Notes: a model not told the origin generated them from the letters alone. A DNA stretch of 50,685 nucleotides from an uncultured Agathobacter sp. (GCA_944381555.1 CALWLL010000012.1:1-50685); one strand, 5' to 3'; positions 8,385 to 17,392 are shown, counted from the stretch's first letter. Numbers and translations: made by a program.

Positions 8385-9851
8385 TTATTCGCCTTTCAAT
8401 TCATTTTTCTTTGCTTCAATTCGTTTCTGAACTTCTACCATTTCAGCTCTATCTAATTTACAGAATTTCATCGCAACAAGCGTACAAATCCATCCTAACA
8501 CTGGAAGGCCAAAGTAAATTGCCATTGTCATCCAAAAGATAGATGGTGTTGCCTCATCTTCTGGCTGTGGCATAGTAGTTGTATAGCCAATAAGAGCAAC
8601 CGCGCCTGTTGCAATAACAGCACTAAAAGAAGAAATAAGCTTATCAATCAAACTTGCTGTTCCTGTAACTACTGCTGGTACATAGCGTCCACTTCTGTCT
8701 AATTCATAGTCGATGATATCTGCCATAAAAGAAGTATTTGCTGTTGTAATACACATCTTAGCACCATTCCAAGCTAATGTGAAAAGCACATACATAATCA
8801 TAAATGGTCCCATTTCTGCGATTAATTTAGGATCAATAACTACAAAGAAACCAAACATAGCAATACCAATAATCATCGCTATCCATGTCCATGTCACGAT
8901 AGCTTTCATCGCTCCATGTTTACCTGCATATTTTGCACCTACTACTGCAAAGATAATAGATGGAAGCATACCGATAACTGTTAAAGTTGTAGAAATACCC
9001 ATATTCCCAATAATAATACCAGAAAGCATTGTTCCAATTACTGCCTGTGATGCGGTCTGCTGTGCAATCTTATCAGAAGCTGCGGCTGCGATATAACACT
9101 GTAATGGACGATTCCCTTTTAATACTTCTACCATATCTTTAATTTTTAATGGTTCTTTGCTCTGCTCAATGCCATTATAAAATTCTGGTTTATCATATGC
9201 GCTAATACCAATACAAACTAATACGATACCAATCGCTCCAAGCACCATACAGATTCTACATACTGTAGAAAGGAATGCTTGATTGAATTCTCCTCCGCAT
9301 GCAGGAAGCACAACCATGTTAAGTACTACTGTAAGAATCATAGGTACCATATAGTTGAATGCCGTAGACCATACACTGATTGTAGGACGCTGCTTTGGTT
9401 CATTACTCATAATAGGAGCAAGTGTCTGTGCTGTCATATTTGTGATTGTATAACCGATTACATATACTACATAAAGTGCTACGAATCCTACAATACCCAA
9501 TCCTTTTCCAGAACAGAAATCAAACATCGCCATGAGTGCAATTGCTTCAATTAAAAAACCACCAATCAAAAGCACGCGAAGTTTGCCAAATCTGGTTTCT
9601 ACACGGTCATAAAGAAATGCAAGCATAGGGTCTGTTACGCCATCTAATATACGTGTACAAGTAAGGATTACACCAACCATTGCTGTTGCAATTCCGTAAC
9701 CGATATTTGCACTATAGCTTGCATATCCAATCAAGGTATACACACTCATACCTACCAAAGAGTTACATGAGATTAAAATAATCTGCCATAATTTTGCTCG
9801 ACGGTACTGCACGCCGTCGATTTCGCTTTGTGTTCTTTTTTCTTTTGCCAT
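8385..9851 (-). CDS. GPH-family glycoside/cation symporter
   Basis: Membrane transporter of the glycoside-pentoside-hexuronide:cation type, in the major facilitator fold. The roughly 488 residues contain about twelve hydrophobic helices. DGVTDPMLAFLYDRVETRFGKLR and WNGAKMCITTANTSFMADIIDYE are typical conserved stretches of the family. It is the first gene of the minus-strand run and is divergent from the AraC gene at 10029. It most likely imports the rhamnosylated substrate with Na+ or H+. The ATG at 9851 has GGAGAAAGAA upstream. Confidence 0.9.
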   Translation of the reverse strand: MAKEKRTQSEIDGVQYRRAKLWQIILISCNSLVGMSVYTLIGYASYSANIGYGIATAMVGVILTCTRILDGVTDPMLAFLYDRVETRFGKLRVLLIGGFLIEAIALMAMFDFCSGKGLGIVGFVALYVVYVIGYTITNMTAQTLAPIMSNEPKQRPTISVWSTAFNYMVPMILTVVLNMVVLPACGGEFNQAFLSTVCRICMVLGAIGIVLVCIGISAYDKPEFYNGIEQSKEPLKIKDMVEVLKGNRPLQCYIAAAASDKIAQQTASQAVIGTMLSGIIIGNMGISTTLTVIGMLPSIIFAVVGAKYAGKHGAMKAIVTWTWIAMIIGIAMFGFFVVIDPKLIAEMGPFMIMYVLFTLAWNGAKMCITTANTSFMADIIDYELDRSGRYVPAVVTGTASLIDKLISSFSAVIATGAVALIGYTTTMPQPEDEATPSIFWMTMAIYFGLPVLGWICTLVAMKFCKLDRAEMVEVQKRIEAKKNELKGE

Positions 9852-10003
9852 TTCTTTCTCCTTTGCTTTTATTATAAAACACGAGCATTTTATGTGTATA
9901 TTGTATTTCTTTTAAAAAGCATTGTATTTCAATTTTTAAAGGAGTATTATAATTTACAAAGAGTAGTTGAAAATTCGTGATTGTGCTCAAAATTTCAGTC
10001 GTG

Positions 10004-10017
10004 TTTTTGTACAAAAA
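10004..10017. promoter_or_regulatory. 14-bp perfect palindrome before the araC start
   Basis: TTTTTGTACAAAAA lies directly upstream of, and partly overlaps, the AAAAAGGAG ribosome binding site of the AraC gene. It could be an operator or a small hairpin that limits translation. No function is shown. The divergent intergenic region (9852-10028) also holds a TATAAT at 9950-9955 and an imperfect CTTTTAAAAA/TTTTTAAAG repeat, but no clean -35 box. Confidence 0.4.
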
Positions 10018-10028
10018 GGAGATGCCCA

Positions 10029-11243
10029 ATGATAGCAATACAGACCTTAATGAATTTACTTACCATCCAAAAAGATTTATTCCATATTCCTTTTTACTTA
10101 TACGAAGGAAATTCCTGTATCAAGAAAGCAGAACCTATAAACTTCTCATGTCCTTATATGGAATCATGCCTTCCTACGTTTTCCAGCACAAATAACCAAC
10201 CCTCTTATTATTTTTCCAAAGATTTGTTACTCTTTGGCAAGATACCAGTATTGGGAACTGATTATACTTTAATCGTAGGCCCTGCTCGTGCTAGTGCGTT
10301 AACCTCTACCAATATACATAACATTCTTATCAGCAGCTATCCATATGTAAAGCCAGACCAAGGGGAGGAGCTCTCACATTATCTGAATAACTGTGCCATC
10401 ATTTCCTTTGAAATGTTTCTTCCTATCCTATGTTCTTTGCACGGATTTATTAATGATTCCATTATCTCTTCAGAAGATTTATTGGGAAACCTGTCTCAAA
10501 TGGATGAATCTATTCGCAATCAGATGATTGAAACAGATAAAACACATACCTATGAAGATCAACCACGTAATAGCAGTATCGATTTTGAAGCACAAATTAT
10601 GTTTTACATTAGCCAAGGTATGTATGAAAAGTTTCTTACATTACCTAGCTATCACCACCAAATGGGAAGCCTTGCCCATACTTCATTACGTCATTATCAG
10701 AATGCATTAATTATCCTAAACACTCTTAGTCAGCGTGCTGCTATCCTAGGGGGCTTAAATCCGGAAACCGCATATCAGTTGGGTGAAATCTATATTCAGA
10801 AAATAGAAGCCTGCAAAACTATAAATGATATCATGTCTCTTAACAAAGATTATGCCATCTGTATGGACTACTGCGAACGAGTTGCAGCTATTCGATATCC
10901 TAAAACCAACAACGGCAAAATTAACGCTGCTATGCACTACATTCAGGAAAACTATACTCGCCGGTTATCTGTAAAAGAAATTGCGAAAGAAATAGGCCTT
11001 TCTCCAGAATACCTATCCTCACAATTTCACAAACTGACCGGCACCACTCTTCCTTCTTATATCAGCAAAAGAAAAATCGCAGAAGCCAAAAACCTCCTAC
11101 GATTTACGGAAATGTCTCTGTCCGAAATATCAGAATACCTCTCTTTTTCGTCTCAGAGTTATTTTCAAAGTGTGTTCAAAAAAGAAACCGGCGACACTCC
11201 GAATGAATATCGCCGATTAAATAAATTGCTAGTGATTACTTAG
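10029..11243 (+). CDS. AraC-family transcriptional regulator
   Basis: A 404-residue regulator whose last 100 residues form two helix-turn-helix motifs of the AraC class (MHYIQENYTRRLSVKEIAKE and the LSFSSQSYFQSVFKKETGDTPNEYRR region, read in parts). The N-terminal 290 residues match no sensor domain I can name. The ATG at 10029 follows AAAAAGGAG at 7-nt spacing; the in-frame TTG at 9981 lacks such a site. It is divergent from the symporter/glycosidase run and likely activates it in response to a sugar. The stop is one base from the convergent rhaD stop, with no terminator between. Confidence 0.88.
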   Translation: MIAIQTLMNLLTIQKDLFHIPFYLYEGNSCIKKAEPINFSCPYMESCLPTFSSTNNQPSYYFSKDLLLFGKIPVLGTDYTLIVGPARASALTSTNIHNILISSYPYVKPDQGEELSHYLNNCAIISFEMFLPILCSLHGFINDSIISSEDLLGNLSQMDESIRNQMIETDKTHTYEDQPRNSSIDFEAQIMFYISQGMYEKFLTLPSYHHQMGSLAHTSLRHYQNALIILNTLSQRAAILGGLNPETAYQLGEIYIQKIEACKTINDIMSLNKDYAICMDYCERVAAIRYPKTNNGKINAAMHYIQENYTRRLSVKEIAKEIGLSPEYLSSQFHKLTGTTLPSYISKRKIAEAKNLLRFTEMSLSEISEYLSFSSQSYFQSVFKKETGDTPNEYRRLNKLLVIT

Positions 11244-11244
11244 T

Positions 11245-12069
11245 TTATTTCTCATACAAAAACTTCTCTGGCAATTCTACCTTGAAATCTACTGCTAAAT
11301 CTTTAAAATTCTGCACGGTAATTGTCTGTAATTTATCAGGTCTCATAGAAAGCATCTTCACAAGAATTTCTGCAGATTTTTCTACCGTGTGCATAAGACC
11401 AAATGTCAGGTCGAAATCTTCACCTGATGCAAACATACCATGGTGTGCCCAGATAGCTACATCATACTGTTTCATAAGTTCACTGGTAGCTACTGCGATA
11501 TCTCTGCCACCTGGAACCATCCATGGCACTACTCCGATACCTTGTGGAAATACTACTGGACATTCCGTAGCCATTTCCCATAGTTCACGCGTAAACACTT
11601 CGTCTGTAAGTGGAAGAACAAAAGTAAGTGCGATGACATTCGTAGTGTGTGCATGATAAATCACACGATGCTTGCCATCTGTAGCAAGCATTTTTACTTC
11701 ATGGTTCATAAGGTGGCTTGGAAGTTCAGATGTTGGTCTACCGCCGTTTACAAGTCCCCAAACGATTCGATAGTTTTCACCCATCTCATCCAATTCAATC
11801 ATGCAGATAGAATCTTCTGGTTTAATAATAACATTACGGAAAAACTTTCCACTTCCTGTTACAAGAAAGTATTCTCCTGCTAATTTTGGAACAGATGTGC
11901 CGATAGGCTGCCATTCCTTGATAACAAAATGTTCTTTTACTTCTTCTACTTCTTCTGGTTTTACACGATAAGAAAGATTGCCGCCGTTTCTTTCATGCCA
12001 ACCTAAATCCCAGCCGTCATTTGCCATGCGGATAAATCCCTGTACGAATTCTGCATCTAAAAATCTCAT
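11245..12069 (-). CDS. rhaD: rhamnulose-1-phosphate aldolase
   Basis: Class II zinc aldolase that splits L-rhamnulose 1-phosphate into dihydroxyacetone phosphate and L-lactaldehyde. The zinc-binding HAHTTNV motif is near residue 140, and a second His appears in AIWAHHGMFASG. The protein is 274 residues, matching the usual length of RhaD. It is the third gene of rhaB-rhaA-rhaD with a 12-nt gap. No lactaldehyde reductase or dehydrogenase is in the window, so the lactaldehyde must be handled by genes elsewhere. Confidence 0.94.
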   Translation of the reverse strand: MRFLDAEFVQGFIRMANDGWDLGWHERNGGNLSYRVKPEEVEEVKEHFVIKEWQPIGTSVPKLAGEYFLVTGSGKFFRNVIIKPEDSICMIELDEMGENYRIVWGLVNGGRPTSELPSHLMNHEVKMLATDGKHRVIYHAHTTNVIALTFVLPLTDEVFTRELWEMATECPVVFPQGIGVVPWMVPGGRDIAVATSELMKQYDVAIWAHHGMFASGEDFDLTFGLMHTVEKSAEILVKMLSMRPDKLQTITVQNFKDLAVDFKVELPEKFLYEK

Positions 12070-12081
12070 ATGTATATCCTC

Positions 12082-13332
12082 CTAGCTTCTCTTCATAAGT
12101 ACTTCCTTTTCATAAGCAATCACTTCATCCAACCATCTTTCATCTGCTGCTACACCACATTCTTCGCAGTATTTTGCCCAGATGTCGCCAAATGGCATGG
12201 TCTTTAACTCTTCCTGCATTACCATAAGTTTAGTCATGTTTCCTGCATCCTGAAGTTCTTTTAACATTTCATTTGGAGTAACAAGAGCTGATAAAAGTGC
12301 TTTCTGCCAACTTCTAAATCCTACTGTCCAAGCGCTGATACGGTTGATGCTTGCATCGAAGTAATCAAGTGCCATATAGGTTCTATCTAAACCGTCACAA
12401 CGGACGATTTCCTTTGCTATTTCCTTTGTTTCATCATCGAAAAGTACTACGTGGTCACTATCCCAACGAATAGGTCTTGTAATGTGAAGTGCGATTTCCG
12501 GGAAGAAGCAAAGGAGTGCTGGAATCTTATCCGAAACTACTTCTGTTGGATGATAATGTCCATTATCCATCAAAGGAAGACAGCCATCATGGGAAGAAGC
12601 AAAACTAAGTGTAAACTCTGCACTACCTACAGTGTACGCTTCTACACCGATACCAAATACCTTTGATTCTACACATGGCTTTACCTTATTCTTATCATAT
12701 GGAACAGAAAGAATCTCTTCAATTGACTCTTTATATCTCATACGTGGCGCCATACGATCTGCCGGGATATCTTTGTATCCATCCCCTGTCCAAATATTCA
12801 TAACACATGGTACGCCAGTTTCGTTTGCAAGGTATTCAGAGATGCGCACACAAGCCTGACCATGACGAATCCAGAAGTCTCTAATTTCTTTGTCTGGACT
12901 GGAAAGTGTAAGTCCATCTTTTACTTTATCATGTGAGAAAAAAGTAGGGTTAAAATCAATGCCCATATTTCTTTCTTTTGCAAACTCTACCCATTTTGCA
13001 AAATGCTTTGGTTCTAGTGCATCACGGTCTACAAATTCACCATCTTCGAAGATTGCATAACATGCATGTACATTTAATTTCTTCTTACCTGGCATAAGTT
13101 TCATTGCCAAATCCATATCTGCCATTAATTCTTCTGGCGTACGTGCTTTTCCAGGATAATTTCCTGTTGTCTGGATTCCTCCAGTCAAAGGACCATCGTG
13201 ATCAAATCCAGTTACGTCATCCCCCTGCCAGCAGTGAAGTGCCACTGGAATCTCTTTTAATTTTGCAATTGCAGCATCTGTGTCTACACCATATTTTGCA
13301 TACATCTGCTTTGCTAATTCATAACGTATCAT
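12082..13332 (-). CDS. rhaA: L-rhamnose isomerase
   Basis: Converts L-rhamnose to L-rhamnulose in the cytoplasm. The 416-residue protein matches RhaA along its length: VALHCWQGDDVTGFD at the N-terminus, LNVHACYAIFEDGEF, GIDFNPTFFSHDK, FASSHDGCLPLMDNGHYHPTE and RPIRWDSDHVV, holding the His and Asp metal ligands of the family. It sits between the kinase and the aldolase genes with 11- to 12-nt gaps, so the three are co-transcribed. Confidence 0.96.
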   Translation of the reverse strand: MIRYELAKQMYAKYGVDTDAAIAKLKEIPVALHCWQGDDVTGFDHDGPLTGGIQTTGNYPGKARTPEELMADMDLAMKLMPGKKKLNVHACYAIFEDGEFVDRDALEPKHFAKWVEFAKERNMGIDFNPTFFSHDKVKDGLTLSSPDKEIRDFWIRHGQACVRISEYLANETGVPCVMNIWTGDGYKDIPADRMAPRMRYKESIEEILSVPYDKNKVKPCVESKVFGIGVEAYTVGSAEFTLSFASSHDGCLPLMDNGHYHPTEVVSDKIPALLCFFPEIALHITRPIRWDSDHVVLFDDETKEIAKEIVRCDGLDRTYMALDYFDASINRISAWTVGFRSWQKALLSALVTPNEMLKELQDAGNMTKLMVMQEELKTMPFGDIWAKYCEECGVAADERWLDEVIAYEKEVLMKRS

Positions 13333-13344
13333 TTTTCTTCTCCC

Positions 13345-14775
13345 TTACTGATAAACCTTAATATCAAATGATTCAAAAATACAGTTCCGCGCATCCACTA
13401 AATCCTGCAACTGTCCATCTGCAATCATCTGTGCGGATAAGTTTCCGATTGCTGTCGCTTCAGTAGGTCCGGCATAAACTGTTCTACCTATAACCTTTGC
13501 CGTAAGCTCATTCAAATACTCTGCATTGGAACCTCCTCCTACGATGTGAATTCCATCAAAGCATTTGCCTGTCAGAGTCTCAATTTCTTCGATAGTCTTT
13601 CCATAACACTGTGCCAAGCTGTTATAGATAACCGCTGCTACTTCTGCTAAATCCTTTGGTACTGACTGGCCACTTTCTTCACAGGCTTTCTTTATTTCTT
13701 CGGTCATATTCTTTGGTGCCAAGAAACGGTTGTCATTTGCATCTACAATAGATGGGATATCAGTGTTTGATGCCATCTCACAAATCTCACTAAAACTGTA
13801 TCCCTGTCCGATTTCCTTCTTTATGGACTGAATCATCCATAATCCCATGATGTTTTTTAGATATCTAAAACGATAATCATATCCACCTTCGTTTGTCAGG
13901 TTGCATGTTTTACTATCTGGATTACAATTTGCCTCTAAAAGCTCTGTTCCCATAAGAGACCAAGTACCAGAGCTAATATAAAGAACGTTTTCATTTGTCA
14001 CCTGTTCTTGTATATTATTTCCCTTTTTCTGAATAGGCACTGCCATAACTGCAGAGCCTGTGTCGTGTGTAGCAGGAACCACCACCTTACAATCAAATCC
14101 AGCTTCACGTTGCACCTCTTCTGTAAGATTTCCAAGACAGGTTCCCGGTAACACGACTTTTTGAAAAAGATAAGGGGAGTAGTTAAGTGTCTCTATTAAT
14201 TCCAAATCCCAGTTCTTCGTAATCGGACTAACTAGCTGTGTTGTAGTTGCATTGGTATATTCTGTTGCCTTAACACCTGACAATAAGAAATGCAAGTAAT
14301 CAGGCACCATCAACATTGTCTTTGCTTTTGCATACATCTCGGGTTTATTAATCTTCCATGACATTAACTGATAAATAGTGTTAAAAATCTGCTTTTGGAT
14401 ACCGGTTCTTGCATATAATTCATCCTCCGGAATTGATTCATATACTTTTATGTCCATGCCTTTCGTTCCATTATCACGATACCCTACCGCATTACCAATT
14501 CGTTTATCATTTTCATCCAAAAGGACAATATCTACTGCCCAAGTATCAATTCCAACACTTACCGGAATCTTACCTGCTTCTTTACACTTTTTCATACCTG
14601 TAAGGATTTCTTTAAAAAGTCCTTCGATGTCCCAAGTTAACTCACCATCCTTTTCTATATTTCCATTTGGAAAACGATGTATTTCCTCTAAAATCATTTT
14701 CCCATTTTCCAAATGACCTAAAATATGGCGTCCGCTGGATGCACCGATATCAATTGCTAAATAATATTTTCCCAT
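13345..14775 (-). CDS. rhaB: rhamnulokinase
   Basis: FGGY-family carbohydrate kinase that phosphorylates L-rhamnulose. The phosphate-binding DIGASSGRHILG is at residues 7-18, HDTGSAVMAVP near 235, and the second nucleotide-binding GGGSNAEYLN near 390. It is 476 residues, the normal size. First gene of rhaBAD; the ATG at 14775 follows GAGG at 7-nt spacing. The upstream region has a predicted promoter, a palindrome and a hairpin, described separately. Confidence 0.95.
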   Translation of the reverse strand: MGKYYLAIDIGASSGRHILGHLENGKMILEEIHRFPNGNIEKDGELTWDIEGLFKEILTGMKKCKEAGKIPVSVGIDTWAVDIVLLDENDKRIGNAVGYRDNGTKGMDIKVYESIPEDELYARTGIQKQIFNTIYQLMSWKINKPEMYAKAKTMLMVPDYLHFLLSGVKATEYTNATTTQLVSPITKNWDLELIETLNYSPYLFQKVVLPGTCLGNLTEEVQREAGFDCKVVVPATHDTGSAVMAVPIQKKGNNIQEQVTNENVLYISSGTWSLMGTELLEANCNPDSKTCNLTNEGGYDYRFRYLKNIMGLWMIQSIKKEIGQGYSFSEICEMASNTDIPSIVDANDNRFLAPKNMTEEIKKACEESGQSVPKDLAEVAAVIYNSLAQCYGKTIEEIETLTGKCFDGIHIVGGGSNAEYLNELTAKVIGRTVYAGPTEATAIGNLSAQMIADGQLQDLVDARNCIFESFDIKVYQ

Positions 14776-14798
14776 ATGTATACCTCAATTTTACATCC

Positions 14799-14825
14799 GA
14801 GGGAAAGCCCAATGGACTTTCCCTC
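14799..14825 (-). promoter_or_regulatory. strong hairpin in the rhaBAD leader
   Basis: GAGGGAAAG and CTTTCCCTC pair around an inner CC/GG and a loop of about four bases. No T-tract follows in either direction, so it is not a terminator. It lies between the predicted start site and the rhaB ribosome binding site. It may protect the 5' end or be a binding site; no known riboswitch fold is recognised. Confidence 0.5.
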
Positions 14826-14840
14826 AAAACATAGCAACAA

Positions 14841-14902
14841 CTAGACAGTGGAAGTTTGCACAGTCTAGCAACTATATACATAATACGAAAACGCATCCAC
14901 AA
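14841..14902 (-). promoter_or_regulatory. rhaBAD promoter with palindrome and cre-like site
   Basis: Minus-strand -35 TTGTGG (14897-14902) and -10 TATATA (14873-14878) are separated by 18 bp. A cre-like sequence, CGAAAACGCATCCA on the plus strand at 14886-14899, matches 8 of 10 fixed positions of the catabolite control protein consensus and overlaps the -35 and spacer. A palindrome with arms CTAGACAGTG and CACAGTCTAG (14841-14868) lies at the predicted start site, a classic repressor position. Regulation by CcpA and by a second factor is an inference. Confidence 0.45.
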
Positions 14903-14908
14903 AAAAAA

Positions 14909-14935
14909 GAACACCTTTCATTCAAAAAAGTGTCC
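14909..14935 (-). terminator. terminator of the AraC/cupin regulator gene
   Basis: GGACACTTT pairs with AAAGGTGTTC (one bulge) and is followed on the minus strand by eight T residues. It comes 14 nt after the regulator stop and just ahead of the rhaB promoter, so the regulator and rhaBAD are separate units. Confidence 0.7.
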
Positions 14936-14948
14936 TTATTCGCCATTT

Positions 14949-15929
14949 CTATTTAGCATTATCTATTCTATATTTTCTCGGAGTCACTCCAAACTGCTTT
15001 TGAAATATACGATGAAAATAACTAGTGTTGTCATATCCTACCGCTAAACCAACATCCATAACGTTCATATTGGTTGTTGTCAATAGATATGCAGCTTGAT
15101 TAAGTCTCTTATTCTGCACTAAATCGGTATAATTCTGACCGGTACGTTTCTTAATCTCTTTTGACAACCAACGCATATCATAGTGAAGTTGTCTCGCTAG
15201 ACTATCCAAATCACCATCTCTGTAATGCGCCTCTATATAGCTTAATACATCAATCACCAATTTTTGTTGTTTATCTTTTTCTGCAGTCTCCATTTTATCA
15301 GTTTGGTTCATCAGTTGCAGGAATAAAAGTCCCATAGTAGCCTGCTGAATGCTTCGCTTATTAGTCTCTTTTTGAACAATTGTCCAAATCAGATTTTCCA
15401 CAAGATTCTGAATTGGAAGCACATCTGCTACCTTAAAATGCAGATATCCTGTATCCTCTTTTGCTCCTGTCAGACAATCAATAACAAAAGATCGAAGCTG
15501 ATTATTCTCTTTCTGCATCATGGCAAGTCCATAATCAAAAAACTCCGGTAAAACAATAAAGTTTATTGCCACATCACTCTCTTTTGCTGGATATATTTCC
15601 TGTTTTGCTGACTGACTGATAAAAAGAAGTTCGCCTTCTTGAAGCTCTACGTCAGTTCCATTAATCACGTGATGCGTACTCCCCTGGCACATATACACCA
15701 CTTCTACAAAATTATGAGTATGAACAGGAAAATGTACAAAACGAGTATGTGTGCGAATCTGAATGAGTTTTCCATCATCTAATAATTTCTCTGCATCTAT
15801 GTGAAAACCATCTTCTACATCTGAATCTTGATCTGTATAAATTTCTTTTTCTATATCTTTTTTTCCACTACGCAAACGTTCCTCTTCTGGCGTAACCTTG
15901 CGTAAGAGTTGAAGCAATTCTTTAGTCAT
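14949..15929 (-). CDS. AraC-family regulator with cupin sensor domain
   Basis: A 326-residue regulator. The cupin-type ligand-binding fold occupies about residues 50-140 (RFVHFPVHTHNFVEVVYMC, QEGELLFISQSAKQEIYP). The C-terminal 100 residues are the two-HTH AraC DNA-binding domain (LARQLHYDMRWLSKEIKKR; VGYDNTSYFHRIFQKQFGVT in parts). RhaR and RhaS of enterobacteria share this design, and it lies immediately upstream of rhaBAD on the same strand, so control of rhaBAD by rhamnose is likely but inferred. The start is preceded by GGGGTGACAT. Confidence 0.87.
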   Translation of the reverse strand: MTKELLQLLRKVTPEEERLRSGKKDIEKEIYTDQDSDVEDGFHIDAEKLLDDGKLIQIRTHTRFVHFPVHTHNFVEVVYMCQGSTHHVINGTDVELQEGELLFISQSAKQEIYPAKESDVAINFIVLPEFFDYGLAMMQKENNQLRSFVIDCLTGAKEDTGYLHFKVADVLPIQNLVENLIWTIVQKETNKRSIQQATMGLLFLQLMNQTDKMETAEKDKQQKLVIDVLSYIEAHYRDGDLDSLARQLHYDMRWLSKEIKKRTGQNYTDLVQNKRLNQAAYLLTTTNMNVMDVGLAVGYDNTSYFHRIFQKQFGVTPRKYRIDNAK

Positions 15930-15948
15930 ATGTCACCCCATTTTAGCA

Positions 15949-17151
15949 CTAAACTTCATCCTTAAGTAACCACTCTGCAATATCATACACTTCAATTCCC
16001 TCATACGTATATTTAGGATGTTTTGTTCTTGCAATAATCATCTTTGGATAAGCATCCTTTATTTGTAGCAATGGAGAATACTCTCTCTCAAAAGTTTCCG
16101 GATTAGATATATTATCGCTAACCTGAATATATATTTTTTCACTACCACGTTGTGCAACAAAGTCAATTTCTTTTTGATACAACTTACCAACATAAACTTC
16201 GTATCCTCTACGCAGGAGCTCCACACATACAATATTTTCATATACTCGCCCGTAATCCATATTTCGACTACCTAATATTGCATAACGCATACCTGTATCA
16301 CACATATAGAATTTGTCCGAAGTTTCCAAATATTTTTTACCTCTTATATCATATCGCTTGATATCATAAAAAATAAAGGCATTACACAAATGTTTAATAT
16401 ATTTCCCTATTGTCACATGATTTGTCGACACCTCATTAGCCGTCAATATATCACTTACCCTATTAGGTGACGTCAAGTTACTTATATTATCCATCAAAAA
16501 CTCACTCAACTGACGAAGCACTTGCGTATCCGGCAAATTATATTTTTGTACCAAATCTCTATTCACAATGGTTTCATATACTTCTTTGATATATGTTGTC
16601 CGATCCAAGTCAGTATTGTAAGCATATGAACCTGCCAATCCGCCCTTGATAAAATATTCATCAAAAAGTTTGTCTTTGTCACTTTCTTCACTGTAATATT
16701 CACAGTACTCTTTGAAACTAAATGGAAACATATGAATTTCGATATATCTTCCAGTAAACAATGTTGCCAAATCAGCACTAAGCAAAAAGGCATTTGAACC
16801 CGTTATATAAATATCATATTTATTTTTTGAATACAGGCTGTTAATTGCCAACTCGAAACTTGGACATAACTGTACTTCGTCTACAAATAAATAGTTCTTC
16901 TTTTTCTCATCAAACCTTTCTTCCACATACTTGTGCAAAGCATGATATTCCTTTATATCTTCAAAATCTAAATCCATAAAATCGATAAAGATAATATTAA
17001 TATTGTCAAAATTACTTTTTAAATAATCAATATACGCCTGCATCAAATTAGACTTTCCGGAACGCCTAATACCAGTAATAATTTTTATATCCGGTGTATC
17101 TTTTAATGCTTTGATTCTTTCTAAATATCTTTCTCTCACAATCGTTTTCAT
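15949..17151 (-). CDS. AAA ATPase with DUF4143-type C-terminus
   Basis: A 400-residue ATPase. Walker A is GIRRSGKSNLMQAY (about 27-40) and Walker B is YLFVDEVQL (about 93-101); GSNAFLLSADLATLFTGR follows as expected for the AAA_14 group. The middle holds a winged-helix-like stretch, and the C-terminal EIDFVAQRGSEKIYIQVSD resembles a PD-(D/E)XK nuclease-like core found in DUF4143 proteins. This group is common in anaerobes and its role is unknown. It has a good promoter flanked by repeated operator-like sites. Nineteen nt separate its stop from the AraC gene start. Confidence 0.85.
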   Translation of the reverse strand: MKTIVRERYLERIKALKDTPDIKIITGIRRSGKSNLMQAYIDYLKSNFDNINIIFIDFMDLDFEDIKEYHALHKYVEERFDEKKKNYLFVDEVQLCPSFELAINSLYSKNKYDIYITGSNAFLLSADLATLFTGRYIEIHMFPFSFKEYCEYYSEESDKDKLFDEYFIKGGLAGSYAYNTDLDRTTYIKEVYETIVNRDLVQKYNLPDTQVLRQLSEFLMDNISNLTSPNRVSDILTANEVSTNHVTIGKYIKHLCNAFIFYDIKRYDIRGKKYLETSDKFYMCDTGMRYAILGSRNMDYGRVYENIVCVELLRRGYEVYVGKLYQKEIDFVAQRGSEKIYIQVSDNISNPETFEREYSPLLQIKDAYPKMIIARTKHPKYTYEGIEVYDIAEWLLKDEV

Positions 17152-17161
17152 ATCTTCACCG

Positions 17162-17252
17162 CTTTCGAAACTTTAATATTTTTATTTTTTTGAAACTAAC
17201 TGTATTATAACACCTTATTTATAATTTATTCAACCACTCACTTTCGAAACTT
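17162..17252 (-). promoter_or_regulatory. promoter of the ATPase gene with flanking direct repeats
   Basis: Minus-strand -35 TTGAAT (17228-17233) and -10 TATAAT (17204-17209) are 18 bp apart. Exact repeats CTTTCGAAACTT occur at 17162-17173 (in the leader) and 17241-17252 (just upstream of -35). A weaker TTTTTGAAACT lies at 17187-17197, at the predicted start. Three related sites around one promoter suggest an operator set, possibly autoregulation. Confidence 0.55.
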
Positions 17253-17292
17253 CAAAAAATTTTTATTTTTGAAAAAGATAAAACAAATAAAA

Positions 17293-17318
17293 AATGACAG
17301 GCACTTTCACCTGTCATT
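17293..17318 (-). terminator. hairpin terminator
   Basis: AATGACAGG and CCTGTCATT form a 9-bp stem followed on the minus strand by TTTTTATTTG. It would stop minus-strand transcription arriving from the integrase remnant before the ATPase promoter. Confidence 0.7.
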
Positions 17319-17392
17319 CTACTTAACCTATTTTGCTCGCGAAGGCGCATATAACACCTATTTTCATCTTTTCGTAACTTCCCACAAAATCT

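Noticed and set aside
11241-11247. Possible gene fusion or error at the araC/rhaD junction
   Set aside because: The two stops are convergent and one base apart; both proteins have normal C-termini, so it is just tight packing.
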